A stretch of 64,000 nt of DNA from DASZKW01 sp035552775. Its GTDB lineage: Bacteria > Actinomycetota > Acidimicrobiia > Acidimicrobiales > Palsa-688. Made by a program: the position numbers and the translations under genes. This document shows, one piece after another, positions 34,014-42,060 of this stretch. The notes under the pieces are model-generated. The model worked only from the letters and a program-made list of their open reading frames with translations. It had not been told where the DNA came from and did no database searches. The stretch is taken from positions 1 through 64,000 of the forward strand of contig DASZKW010000043.1 in the NCBI GenBank assembly GCA_035552775.1, written 5' to 3'. Each line of letters starts with the position of its first letter. The stretch's first letter is position 1.

Positions 34014-34037
34014 GAGTCGTCTCGAGAGTCGTCTCGA
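34014..34037. repeat. 12-base tandem repeat in peroxiredoxin leader
   Basis: Two exact adjacent copies of GAGTCGTCTCGA lie 13 bases before the peroxiredoxin start. The unit is partly self-complementary (TCGA, GAGTC). It may be a regulator binding site or a leader structure. The rest of the 115-base gap to the MscS gene shows nothing clear. Confidence 0.8.
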
Positions 34038-34116
34038 CTACGGTCGCCTGCCAGGCTATCCCCAACTGGCCCGAAAGTCGACTTGACTGATCACCTTTTC
34101 CGAGGTCAGTGGGTGG

Positions 34117-35328
34117 TCAAGGCGGATCCTCGGCACCATCGGCGGTGGTTGCGGGCTTCGGCCGGCGGGTGACCCGTCTCAGGGCGCGTGCCAAAGTAGC
34201 AGGATAGGCAGCGGCGCGTGAGGCGTCGGCGGCGACGCTAGGTGTCGCGGCGGCGGGTGGTTCGGGGTGGGGACCACCATGCTTGCCGTCGAGCGACTGC
34301 GAAGCCACCTCGGAGCCAGCGGGCGCGGCCCCGGACCCGTCCGCCGGCAGAGGTGCGCCGTCGGGAGCATCGCCGTTGCCGGCGGGCGTGGTGACCCACG
34401 CCAGTCCGTCGGTGCGGAGGCGTTCCAATATCCTCAAGCGGAGTTCCCGGGCGACGCGTTGGTGCTGGCCGGGCCCGGTGCGGACGGACACCCGCATGGT
34501 GACACCGCCGGCGTCGACGGAGGCCACACCGGCGAAGTTGGGCTGACCGATGATGCACGACGCCCACTGCGGATCGTCGGCCATTGCCCTGGCCTCCTCC
34601 TCGGCCACCCGTCCGGTGCGCTGAAGGTCGGTTCCAAGGGGGACGACCACCTCCACGAGCGCGACGCTGTCGCCCTCGGAGTTGTTTCCCACGGTGCGGA
34701 TGTCGCCGTTCGGCACGTACCAGACCACGCCGTCGATGGACCGGATACGCGTCACGCGGAGCGTCACGCCTTCGACGGTGCCCGACGTCGACCCCACCAC
34801 GATGTTGTCGCCCACCTCGTACTGGTCCTCGGCCAGGATCAGGAGTCCCGAGAGGAAATCCTTGACGAGCGTCTGGGCACCGAAGCCGACCGCCGCGCCG
34901 ATGACGGTGGCGCCGGCGACGAAGGGCGTCAGGTTGATCCCGACCTCGCTGAAGATCGTGAGGAAGGCGATCACCCAGATCACCGCCCGGAAAACCGCCG
35001 ACACCACCCCGGCGATGGTCTCCGCCCGCTCCGTGCCCCGGGCGGTGGCCGCCCTCAGCGGCGAGACGAAGTGCACGGCGGACACCAGCCGCCGGGAGAA
35101 GCGCCTTTCGAGGCGGGTGAGGACGAAGGCGACCACCAGGACCACGGCCACCTTGAGCGGCCCGATTGCCCAGACCTGAACGGTGTGAGCGGTGCCGGCG
35201 TTGACGCCGAGGTCTTGGTGAAGGAGCTGGTAGATCACCCCACGGTCGCCGGACACGGCGCCGGTGTCGGCGGCGGCACGGATCCCGGTGGCCACGTTGC
35301 TCAGAATGACCGCGTCAACCCCCGACAT
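34117..35328 (-). CDS. MscS-family mechanosensitive channel
   Basis: Releases solutes on hypo-osmotic stress. The 403-residue protein from ATG at 35328 has three hydrophobic segments. The pore-lining helix and first beta domain are marked by FVAGATVIGAAVGFGAQTLVKDFLSGLLILAEDQYEVGD, the MscS hallmark with Gly/Ala packing and the Gln-Thr-Leu-Val turn. GDNIVVGSTSGTVEGVTLRVTRIRS and a C-terminal alpha/beta domain follow. The last 90 residues are Pro/Ala/Ser-rich and not part of the channel fold. The start overlaps the VIT gene's stop by 14 bases, indicating co-transcription. Confidence 0.92.
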   Translation of the reverse strand: MSGVDAVILSNVATGIRAAADTGAVSGDRGVIYQLLHQDLGVNAGTAHTVQVWAIGPLKVAVVLVVAFVLTRLERRFSRRLVSAVHFVSPLRAATARGTERAETIAGVVSAVFRAVIWVIAFLTIFSEVGINLTPFVAGATVIGAAVGFGAQTLVKDFLSGLLILAEDQYEVGDNIVVGSTSGTVEGVTLRVTRIRSIDGVVWYVPNGDIRTVGNNSEGDSVALVEVVVPLGTDLQRTGRVAEEEARAMADDPQWASCIIGQPNFAGVASVDAGGVTMRVSVRTGPGQHQRVARELRLRILERLRTDGLAWVTTPAGNGDAPDGAPLPADGSGAAPAGSEVASQSLDGKHGGPHPEPPAAATPSVAADASRAAAYPATLARALRRVTRRPKPATTADGAEDPP

Positions 35329-36037
35329 TGACGCCGACCAGGCGACCGATGGCAAAAGCGAACCCGGCCGCCAGCATGCTCACCACCAGCTGACGTAGCG
35401 CAGATCGCCACATGGAGCGCCCCGTCGCCCGGGCGAGCAGGGTCCCGATGACGATGGCGCTGCCGGCAGCGAGTGCCACCGACAGTGCCTCGGCGAGCGT
35501 GCTGGTGGTGAAGAACCACGGCAAGAGGGGGATCACCGCCCCCAGGGCGAAGCTGGCGAACGACGACACCGCGGCCAGGTAGGGCGACCCGAGCGAGCTC
35601 GGGTCGACGCCCAGTTCCTCCCGGGCGTGCGTCTCGAGGGCCATCTCTGGCGTGCGCATCATCTCCGAGGCCATCTCTCCCGCGATGTCGGGGGCGACAC
35701 CCCGGGACTCGTAGATGTCGGCCAGCTCGCGTTGCTCGGCGACGGGTGAACGCTTCAGCTCCCGCCGCTCCATGTCCAACTCATGCTGGAGCAGCTCGGA
35801 TTGGGCGTGCATGGAGACATACTCGCCTGCGGCCATCGAGAAAGCGCCGGCGAGGAGCCCGGCGAAGCCAGCCAGGCGCACGTAGGGACCCGCGCTCTGG
35901 GCTCCGGCGACACCGATGATGAGCGAGACGTTTGTCACCAGACCGTCGCTGACGCCGAACACGGCGGCGCGAGCCGCGCCGCCCTGCACGTTGCGGTGGT
36001 GGCTCTCGGGTTGGTCCGTGGTGCTGCGAGTGGACAT
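35315..36037 (-). CDS. VIT1/CCC1-family transporter
   Basis: Putative iron or manganese transporter related to plant VIT1. The 240-residue protein from ATG at 36037 has the start motif VFGVSDGLVTNVSLIIGVAGA, helix 2 with GAFSMAAGEYVSMHAQ, and a charged cytoplasmic helical region (ELLQHELDMERRELKRSP to ALETHAREELG) that binds metal in VIT1. Three more helices end at GRLVGVNVGG. A longer upstream frame is not needed. It is divergent from rpmH; the 293 bases between them show no DnaA-box cluster and no gene. Confidence 0.92.
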   Translation of the reverse strand: MSTRSTTDQPESHHRNVQGGAARAAVFGVSDGLVTNVSLIIGVAGAQSAGPYVRLAGFAGLLAGAFSMAAGEYVSMHAQSELLQHELDMERRELKRSPVAEQRELADIYESRGVAPDIAGEMASEMMRTPEMALETHAREELGVDPSSLGSPYLAAVSSFASFALGAVIPLLPWFFTTSTLAEALSVALAAGSAIVIGTLLARATGRSMWRSALRQLVVSMLAAGFAFAIGRLVGVNVGG

Positions 36038-36326
36038 CGCTGGGACGGCACCCTTCGGGTCCGGGGATGATGGCCGGCGTGGACCACCGGTCTTCGTGAC
36101 CCACCAGGCTACGCGCCCGGCGGTCAGGCGGTGGATGGCCCGGACAGCTACGACGACTTGTGCAGGTCGTGGCCGACGATACCGGCACGGAGACGACCGC
36201 GGGCCGGTTACCCGACTCCCCGTCGCTGCTCTAAGATGACCGGCGAGCCAGCGGGCCGCAGGATCGCGCGCGCCGACGCCACCCGGGCGTGTGGCGCCGA
36301 GGCACCCGCCAGGGACCGAGGAGGCC

Positions 36327-36971
36327 ATGGGTGAAGCGCACATATCAACCGAACACCAGGCGGCGAGCCAAGCGACACGGTTTCCGGCACCGGATGTCCA
36401 CGCGTGCCGGTCAGGCGATCATCAAGTCCAGGCGGCTCAAGGGCCGCAAGCGCCTCTCGGCCTGATCTGGCGTGTCCGCAGGCGGGGTACCTTCGGTGAA
36501 CTCCACCGGGCCCGGACGCGGCGCGGGGCCCCGGGAGGGACCCGGCAGGGCGTGGCGGCCGGCACCAGAGCGCAGCGTCACCGTCGTGGGCCTATCACGG
36601 TATCTTGGGTGGGCGACGACTGGTCGGTACCGCCCCGCGTCGGTTTTGCTGTGGGCCGCAACGTTGGCTCCGCGGTGCTCCGAAATCGCCTCAAGCGCCA
36701 ACTGAGGGCGATCTTGGGGTCCGAAGCCGCCCGCCTTTCGGCCGGCGCCTACCTGGTTCGGGTGGCACCAGACGCCATTCACCTATCCTTCCATGATCTA
36801 CAGATCACTTTGGTGCAAACACTCGATACCATGGGCCTTCTGAAAGAGGCTCCCGCCAGTGCTGCATCGACGGCGAGTACCGCCTCTGTGTCGAGTACCG
36901 CCTCTGTGTCGAGTACCGCCTCGGTGTCGAGCAGTGACGTAGGGCACAGCGAAGCGAGAGCCGGTGGTTGA
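36327..36971 (+). CDS. rnpA: RNase P protein component, start unresolved
   Basis: Protein subunit of the tRNA 5'-processing ribozyme. The conserved domain is clear: WRVRRRGTFGELHRA, the RNR-type motif VGFAVGRNVGSAVLRNRLKR, and GAYLVRVAPDAIHLSF. No in-frame ATG, GTG or TTG lies between the rpmH stop and the first conserved motif. ATG at 36327, four bases ahead of the rpmH GTG and sharing its Shine-Dalgarno sequence, would give 214 residues with all of rpmH nested out of frame, as reported for Thermus. The alternative is CTG at 36462, overlapping the rpmH stop as CTGA and giving a normal N-terminus of 169 residues. The C terminus ends in a TASVSS repeat. Confidence 0.85.
   Translation: MGEAHISTEHQAASQATRFPAPDVHACRSGDHQVQAAQGPQAPLGLIWRVRRRGTFGELHRARTRRGAPGGTRQGVAAGTRAQRHRRGPITVSWVGDDWSVPPRVGFAVGRNVGSAVLRNRLKRQLRAILGSEAARLSAGAYLVRVAPDAIHLSFHDLQITLVQTLDTMGLLKEAPASAASTASTASVSSTASVSSTASVSSSDVGHSEARAGG
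36331..36465 (+). CDS. rpmH: Ribosomal protein bL34
   Basis: Structural protein of the large ribosomal subunit. The 44-residue product from GTG at 36331 is fully recognisable: MKRTYQPNTRRRAKRHGFRH, then RMSTRAGQAIIKSRRLKGRK and RLSA. GAGGAGG (36318-36324) is six bases before the GTG, good spacing. The gene may lie wholly inside an extended rnpA frame that starts four bases upstream, or rnpA may begin at CTG overlapping its TGA; see rnpA. It starts the conserved rpmH-rnpA-yidD-yidC-jag-rsmG-parA-parB cluster. Confidence 0.97.
   Translation: MKRTYQPNTRRRAKRHGFRHRMSTRAGQAIIKSRRLKGRKRLSA
36875..36928. repeat. 18-base in-frame tandem repeat at rnpA 3' end
   Basis: Three copies (the third with one change) of GAGTACCGCCTCTGTGTC encode Ser-Thr-Ala-Ser-Val-Ser in the RnpA tail, outside the conserved domain. 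Confidence 0.9.
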
Positions 36972-37305
36972 CGAGCCCTTGAATGGCGCTTCGGTCCTAT
37001 CGGCCCCCGCTGTACGCGTACTGGATCGGCCGGCGCCAGGCGGTGCCATCCGGGGGCGACGCCCCGCCGCCGATGAGGTCTCGTCGGCCCGGGGATGGTC
37101 GCGGCTGCTCGTAGGTCTCATCCAGATCTACCAACTGGCTCGGAGTGGTCGAGTATCGCCGTGCCGCTTCACTCCGACGTGCTCCCAGTACGCCGTAGAA
37201 GCCCTTTCCCGCCATGGCGTCACGCGGGGCCTGCGTTTGACCGCCGGCCGCCTCGTGCGCTGCCGCCCCGGGGGTCCCTTCGGAGCGGACCCCGTCCCGG
37301 AATGA
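36964..37305 (+). CDS. yidD: Membrane protein insertion efficiency factor YidD
   Basis: Small protein that aids YidC-dependent insertion. The 113-residue product from GTG at 36964 overlaps the rnpA end by eight bases. The YidD core lies at residues 48-110: LLVGLIQIYQLARSGR, then SPCRFTPTCSQYAVEALSRH with the three conserved cysteines context, and RCRPGGPFGADPVPE. The first 45 residues are extra relative to short homologues. Seven bases separate it from yidC. Confidence 0.95.
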   Translation: MVDEPLNGASVLSAPAVRVLDRPAPGGAIRGRRPAADEVSSARGWSRLLVGLIQIYQLARSGRVSPCRFTPTCSQYAVEALSRHGVTRGLRLTAGRLVRCRPGGPFGADPVPE

Positions 37306-37312
37306 GGAACTG

Positions 37313-38854
37313 ATGTACTCCTTCCTTAACCCGATCGCCAAGCCGATCGCCGCCGTTTTGGCCGCGTTCTACAGCCTGATCCCGAACTTCGGCGTCGACA
37401 TCTTGGTGCTGGCGCTGATCTGGATGGTGATCATCTCGCCGCTGACGCTCAAGTCGACGCGCTCGATGCTCGCCATGCAGGCCCTCCAGCCGGAGATCAA
37501 GCGCCTACAGGAAAAGCACCGCAACGACAGGCAGGCCTTCGCCCAGGCCCAGATGGACCTGTTCCGCGAGCGGGGAGTGAGCCCGTGGGGATCGTGCCTT
37601 CCTACCATCCTGCCCCTGCCCGTGTTCTTCGCCCTCTTCCAGGTGATCGACGGTCTCAGCCGGATGGTGAAGAACAGCGCAGGTCACCTGGTGTCAAGCC
37701 CGCGCTACCTCGACACTCACTCGGCGATATACCACGCCATCACCACGGCCAAGGGGCACATCAACGCCTTCGGCCTCGACCTTTCCAAGAACCCTCTGTC
37801 GCCGCACTCGTCGTTCGCCGGCGCCCTGCCGTACTACCTGCTTCTGCTGATCATGATCGGCACGCAGTACTACCAGACGTCGATGATGATGAACCGCAAC
37901 CCGGCGGCTGCGCAGAACCCGCAGATGAAGATGATGAAGTACCTGCCGATCGTCTTCGGCGTCATCCTCATCCGGTTCCCCGCCGGCGTCATCCTCTACT
38001 ACGCCATGTCGAACGTGTGCCGTATCGCCCAGCAGTGGGCCATGTACCGATACGACCCCAAGGTGAAGAGCCTGGTGGTGCAAGAGGTCAATGAGATAGA
38101 GGCCAAGACCCGCGAGATCGACAAGGCGGACAAGGCCAACAAGGACCCGTCCGGCAGGTCCCTTCCCTCCAAGGCAGCGCCGGCAAAGCCGCCGGCGGCC
38201 GGGCGTCCCCGGCTGCGTGACCTGCTCTCGCCGCCTGCGGCGCCCGACCAGGCCAGACCTTCCAACGCGACGGCGGGGCGCGACAGGGGCTCGAGGCCCA
38301 AGGGCGCCCCGCCGGCCGGTAGCAACAGGTCCGGCGGTCAGGGCACCATGGCCCCTGGTGCCAAGTCGGCCAAGGGCAATCCGGGAGCCACTCGAAAGGC
38401 GCCCGGAGACTCGAGCAACCGGACCGCCGGCAATGGCAACGGGTCAAACCGGGTCAAGCCGAATGGGAAGGGCTCGGACATATCCAAGAAAAGCTCAGGT
38501 GGCGCACCGGCCGGCGCCAGAGGCAACCCGGGGGCCGGGAGCGGCTCCGGAAGCGCCCGTGGCGCCGCCAAGGCAGGCCCCGGCAAGCCGGGCGCGCCCG
38601 GCACCGGCACGGGGTCTTCTGGCACGGGGTCTTCTGGCACGGGGTCTTCGGGCACCGTGTCTCCGAGCCCTGCGGCTCCTGGCGCGGCGTCGCCAGCCAC
38701 GACCCCCCCGAACACCACCTCCAACGGGTCCGGCTCCAACGGCTCGGGTGGAGGGCAACGAGCATCCACAGGCGCACCTCGTACCGGCGCCGGGGCCAAG
38801 CGCAACATTCCGCCCCCTCGCCGCGGCCGCTCGAAGAAACGTAGAGGCCGCTGA
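37313..38854 (+). CDS. yidC: Membrane protein insertase YidC/Oxa1
   Basis: Inserts and folds inner-membrane proteins. The core (residues 1-265) has the first helix, the conserved hydrophilic-groove Arg region SPLTLKSTRSMLAMQALQPE, the coiled hairpin EIKRLQEKHRNDRQAFAQAQ, and helices with PILPLPVFFALFQ-like and MMKYLPIVFGVILIRFPAGV motifs. The other 240 residues are an unusual Gly/Ser/Pro/Lys/Arg-rich tail without predicted fold and with a 5-residue tandem repeat. Basic YidC tails can contact ribosomes; this one is much longer than normal. Confidence 0.94.
   Translation: MYSFLNPIAKPIAAVLAAFYSLIPNFGVDILVLALIWMVIISPLTLKSTRSMLAMQALQPEIKRLQEKHRNDRQAFAQAQMDLFRERGVSPWGSCLPTILPLPVFFALFQVIDGLSRMVKNSAGHLVSSPRYLDTHSAIYHAITTAKGHINAFGLDLSKNPLSPHSSFAGALPYYLLLLIMIGTQYYQTSMMMNRNPAAAQNPQMKMMKYLPIVFGVILIRFPAGVILYYAMSNVCRIAQQWAMYRYDPKVKSLVVQEVNEIEAKTREIDKADKANKDPSGRSLPSKAAPAKPPAAGRPRLRDLLSPPAAPDQARPSNATAGRDRGSRPKGAPPAGSNRSGGQGTMAPGAKSAKGNPGATRKAPGDSSNRTAGNGNGSNRVKPNGKGSDISKKSSGGAPAGARGNPGAGSGSGSARGAAKAGPGKPGAPGTGTGSSGTGSSGTGSSGTVSPSPAAPGAASPATTPPNTTSNGSGSNGSGGGQRASTGAPRTGAGAKRNIPPPRRGRSKKRRGR
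38606..38650. repeat. 15-base in-frame tandem repeat in yidC tail
   Basis: Three copies of GGCACGGGGTCTTCT (last with one change) encode Gly-Thr-Gly-Ser-Ser in the YidC tail. Frame-preserving and likely length-variable. Confidence 0.88.
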
Positions 38855-38857
38855 GCG

Positions 38858-39919
38858 ATGGAATGGGTCGAGACCACGGGTCGAACCATCGAAGAAGCCA
38901 AAGAAGCAGCTCTTGACGAACTGGGCGTCGATCAGCACGACGCCGAGTTCGAGGTGGTCACGGAAGCCCGGTTGGGTCTTTTCGGTCGCCTTCGTTCGGA
39001 AGCCCGGGTGCGGGCGCGCGTGCGCCCGACCGCCCCCCGCGCCAAAGATGACCGCCGTGACCGGCGGCGCCGCCGTAAGTCTGAACCCGAGAGTGATACC
39101 GTGGTCTCCGACGCTGGTGGCGCCGACGCGAGGACCGGGCTCGGTACCGGCGAAAAGGCACCCGCGGGCCCGAGCCGGCGGCCCAGGACCAGCGCTCCAC
39201 CGCGGCCCACAGGGGATGGTACGACGGGGCCCTCGGTTACGCCTTCGGCGGACGCCCTACCCTCGGCGGGGGACGCTGACAGACCCAAGTCCCCCGGGGT
39301 CAACGCCCGCTCGACGGATACCCAATCGGGCAATGGGCGGCGCGCCGGCAACGGCGATGGAGCGCGATCCCCGAGAAATGAACGCCCGGCGCGTCCTGGG
39401 CGGACCGCAGATTCATCCAAGCAATCGAGACCCGAGGAGGCAGGACCGGTGGAGGTGGCGCTTGAGGAGCAGGGCCAGGTGGCGCAGGACTTCCTGCGAG
39501 GGCTCATGGACGAGTTGGGTCTGGGCGCCGCGATCCGGGTCGCCCGACCGGACGAGGACACCCTGGAGCTGGGCTTGGAGGGTGACGACCTGGGCGTCCT
39601 CATTGGACAGAAGGGGGCCACGCTGTTCGCCCTCCAGGACCTGACCCGCACCGTGGTCCAACGGCGCACGGGCGCCTCCAACGGCCGTCTGCTGGTCGAC
39701 GTAGGCGGTTATCGCCAAAAGCGCCACCAGGCGTTGGCCCGCTTCGCCGAGCAGGTCGCGGAGCAGGTTCGGTCCTCCGGTTCGCGCAGGGCGATGGAGC
39801 CGATGAATGCCTCCGACCGCAAGGTCGTCCACGACACCATCAACCGCATCGATGGCGTCCAGACCACATCCGAGGGCGAGGATCCCCGGCGCTATGTGGT
39901 CGTTCTGCCCCTCGACTAA
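38858..39919 (+). CDS. jag: Jag/KhpB RNA-binding protein (Jag_N, KH and R3H domains)
   Basis: RNA-binding regulator tied to cell elongation in Gram-positive bacteria. The Jag_N domain (residues 1-50: EWVETTGRTIEEAKEAALDELG) is followed by a basic, disordered region of about 140 residues. A KH domain follows (about 210-280, with LIGQKGATLFALQDLTR in place of the GxxG loop), then an R3H domain (about 290-350, RHQALARFAEQ and MEPMNASDRKVVHDTI). The linker is longer than usual. The gene lies in its conserved position between yidC and rsmG. Confidence 0.94.
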   Translation: MEWVETTGRTIEEAKEAALDELGVDQHDAEFEVVTEARLGLFGRLRSEARVRARVRPTAPRAKDDRRDRRRRRKSEPESDTVVSDAGGADARTGLGTGEKAPAGPSRRPRTSAPPRPTGDGTTGPSVTPSADALPSAGDADRPKSPGVNARSTDTQSGNGRRAGNGDGARSPRNERPARPGRTADSSKQSRPEEAGPVEVALEEQGQVAQDFLRGLMDELGLGAAIRVARPDEDTLELGLEGDDLGVLIGQKGATLFALQDLTRTVVQRRTGASNGRLLVDVGGYRQKRHQALARFAEQVAEQVRSSGSRRAMEPMNASDRKVVHDTINRIDGVQTTSEGEDPRRYVVVLPLD

Positions 39920-39967
39920 CGCAGGCCCGGCGATCCGGCCGGTCGGCGACCCTCCCGTTCCGCCCCG

Positions 39968-40594
39968 TTGACCGAGGGCGAGCGCCGTCAGCTGGTCGAT
40001 GTGCTCGAGCAGGCGCGGGAGTGGGGCTTCGTGGGCCCGGGAGACCTCGATGCCCACGTCGAGCACAGCCTGGCCTTCTTGCCGTTGTGCGGTCCGGCCC
40101 AGGCTGGGACTGATCTGGCTGTTGACCTCGGAAGTGGGGGAGGGTTACCCGGCCTTGTCCTGGCCCTCGTCCAAGTCGACCGCCCCTGGTTGCTGTTGGA
40201 CGCCAACCGGCGCCGCACCGACTTCCTCATCACCGCCGTCCGCCAACTCGGAATCGGTGACCGCACAAAGGTGATATGCCAGCGTGCCGAAGTCGCAGGC
40301 CGGGGTCCCCTCCGAAACAGCGCCACGCTGGTGGTGGCCCGAGGTTTCGCCGCTCCTGGTCCCACCGCCGAGTGCGCCGCTCCCCTACTGGGGGTCGATG
40401 GCATGCTCGTCGTCGCCGAACCGCCCGGTGGGGCCCCCACTCGTTGGCCAGCAACCCAACTCGCCGATCTAGGGTTGGACTTCGACAGCATGACCACCGA
40501 GCCTGTCGCCCTCAGGCGCTTCCGCCAGGTGCGGCCCTGCCCGGATCGTTATCCACGCCGGGTGGGCATCCCGGGCAAGCGTCCCCTGTTCTGA
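39968..40594 (+). CDS. rsmG: 16S rRNA (guanine527-N7)-methyltransferase
   Basis: Methylates G527 of 16S rRNA using SAM; loss gives low-level streptomycin resistance in many bacteria. The 208-residue protein begins at TTG 39968. It has the RsmG SAM-binding motif VDLGSGGGLPGLVLAL near residue 55, then LLLDANRRRTDFLITAVRQLG, and VVARGFAAPGPTAECAAPLL. Conserved position between jag and parA supports the call. Confidence 0.94.
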   Translation: MTEGERRQLVDVLEQAREWGFVGPGDLDAHVEHSLAFLPLCGPAQAGTDLAVDLGSGGGLPGLVLALVQVDRPWLLLDANRRRTDFLITAVRQLGIGDRTKVICQRAEVAGRGPLRNSATLVVARGFAAPGPTAECAAPLLGVDGMLVVAEPPGGAPTRWPATQLADLGLDFDSMTTEPVALRRFRQVRPCPDRYPRRVGIPGKRPLF

Positions 40595-40626
40595 TACTGG
40601 CCCCGTGGTTCCCCCTGGAAGGGTTG

Positions 40627-40642
40627 CGTTCCACGTGAAACC
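40627..40642. promoter_or_regulatory. parS centromere-like site
   Basis: CGTTCCACGTGAAACC contains the 14-base palindromic core GTTCCACGTGAAAC of the bacterial parS consensus (TGTTNCACGTGAAACA), differing only at the outer bases. It lies in the 140-base gap between rsmG and parA, a usual position. ParB should load here and spread. Confidence 0.88.
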
Positions 40643-40734
40643 TTGGCTCTCGGCTGGATCTCTAGACTTGCCTCTCTGGGTCCCTAAAGCGAAATACTTG
40701 CTTCTGCTGGTGGCGCCGACGCACCATAGGGGGG

Positions 40735-42060
40735 ATGACAGAACCTGAGGAGTTGCGGGAGCGGGCCGCCTCCATATTTCAGCAGCTGCGAAATCAGCCC
40801 CATGTCGCTGACGACTACGAGCCCAGCACCGGAGAGGACGTCGCGTCCAGCACCGGAGAGGACGTCGCGTCCAGCGCTCTACCCGGCACCGCAGAAGACG
40901 GGGCCGAAGACACGGGCACGGACTCGGACCCCGCCGATCACGTCGACCTCACCCGCCCTTCTGCTCCCGAGAACGGCGATCCCGGCCTAAGCAACCCCGT
41001 TGTTACCGACTCCGCCGTCGCCCAGCCGTCGTCGGTCCTCCTAGGAATGACGACGGTGCCGGACCTTCCTGAAGCCCGGGTCACGAGCGATCCCGACGCG
41101 GGCGCAAAGGGTGGCACCGTACCGGCCGAGGTGACTCCCACCGTCCCACGCCGATCGGTGCAGGCTTCAGCTCTGGGCGAGGGTGGTGTCGGTTTTGCCC
41201 TCAGCGGGGCTGAGCTCTCTGCCCTCTCCCCGGAGCGTGAGCGCGAGTCGGGAACACGCCGGCATCCCGGGAGCGACCGACCCCTGCCCCGGGTCTTGGC
41301 CATCGCCAACCAGAAGGGTGGCGTGGGCAAGACCACCACGGCTGTGAACCTCGGAGCGACCCTGGCCGAGCTCGGCTACCGGGTCCTGGTCGTCGACCTT
41401 GATCCCCAAGGCAACGCCACCACCGGCCTCGGGGTGAACCCCCGCAACCTCGACGCCTCGGTGTACGACGTCATCCTCCACGAGACCCCGATCGAGGACT
41501 GCATCGAGCCGTCGAGCCTGCGGAACCTGTTCATCGTTCCCGCCACCATCGACCTGGCCGGTGCCGAGATCGAACTCGTTCCCGCTTTCAGCCGGGAACT
41601 ACGCCTCCGCAGGGCGATTGACAGTGTCAAGGACGACTTCGAGTTCATCCTCATCGACTGTCCCCCGTCCCTCGGTCTGCTCACCGTGAACGGCTTGGCC
41701 GCGGCCAGCGAGGTTGTCGTGCCCATCCAGTGCGAGTATTACGCCCTCGAAGGCCTGGGCCAGCTCCTACGCAACGTGAACCTGGTCAAGTCCAACCTCA
41801 ACCCCAACCTCGAGGTGACCACCATCATCCTCACCATGTTCGATGCCCGTACCAGGCTGGCCGAGCAGGTAGTGGACGAGGTGCGCTCTCATTTCGGTGA
41901 CCGAGTCTGTCGTCATATAGTCCCTCGCACGGTGCGATTGAGCGAGGCCCCCTCGTTCGGACAACCCATCATCGTCTTCGACTCCTCCTCACGGGGAGCG
42001 ATCGCTTATCGGGAGTTGGCCAAGGAGGTAAGTGGTGGCGCGCCGCAGCGGATTGGGTAA
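40735..42060 (+). CDS. parA: Chromosome-partitioning ATPase ParA (Soj) with long N-terminal extension
   Basis: Moves ParB-parS complexes with ATP-dependent DNA binding. The ATPase core (residues about 185-441) has the deviant Walker A NQKGGVGKTTTAVNL, Walker A' DLDPQGNATTGLG, Walker B FILIDCPPSLGLLTVN and switch region QCEYYALEGLGQL. The first 180 residues are acidic and low-complexity, with an eight-residue tandem duplication (SSTGEDVA), and are absent from standard ParA. Its end overlaps parB by 29 bases. Confidence 0.95.
   Translation: MTEPEELRERAASIFQQLRNQPHVADDYEPSTGEDVASSTGEDVASSALPGTAEDGAEDTGTDSDPADHVDLTRPSAPENGDPGLSNPVVTDSAVAQPSSVLLGMTTVPDLPEARVTSDPDAGAKGGTVPAEVTPTVPRRSVQASALGEGGVGFALSGAELSALSPERERESGTRRHPGSDRPLPRVLAIANQKGGVGKTTTAVNLGATLAELGYRVLVVDLDPQGNATTGLGVNPRNLDASVYDVILHETPIEDCIEPSSLRNLFIVPATIDLAGAEIELVPAFSRELRLRRAIDSVKDDFEFILIDCPPSLGLLTVNGLAAASEVVVPIQCEYYALEGLGQLLRNVNLVKSNLNPNLEVTTIILTMFDARTRLAEQVVDEVRSHFGDRVCRHIVPRTVRLSEAPSFGQPIIVFDSSSRGAIAYRELAKEVSGGAPQRIG
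40825..40872. repeat. 24-base tandem duplication in parA 5' region
   Basis: Two exact 24-base copies encode Ser-Thr-Gly-Glu-Asp-Val-Ala-Ser in the ParA extension. Frame-preserving. Confidence 0.9.

Noticed and set aside
36038..36330. Origin of replication between the VIT gene and rpmH
   Set aside because: No DnaA-box cluster or AT-rich unwinding region was seen, and dnaA is not adjacent.
36038..36343. Extension of the VIT transporter upstream of 36037
   Set aside because: The extra 102 residues are low-complexity and run into the rpmH start; the VIT fold begins just after ATG 36037.
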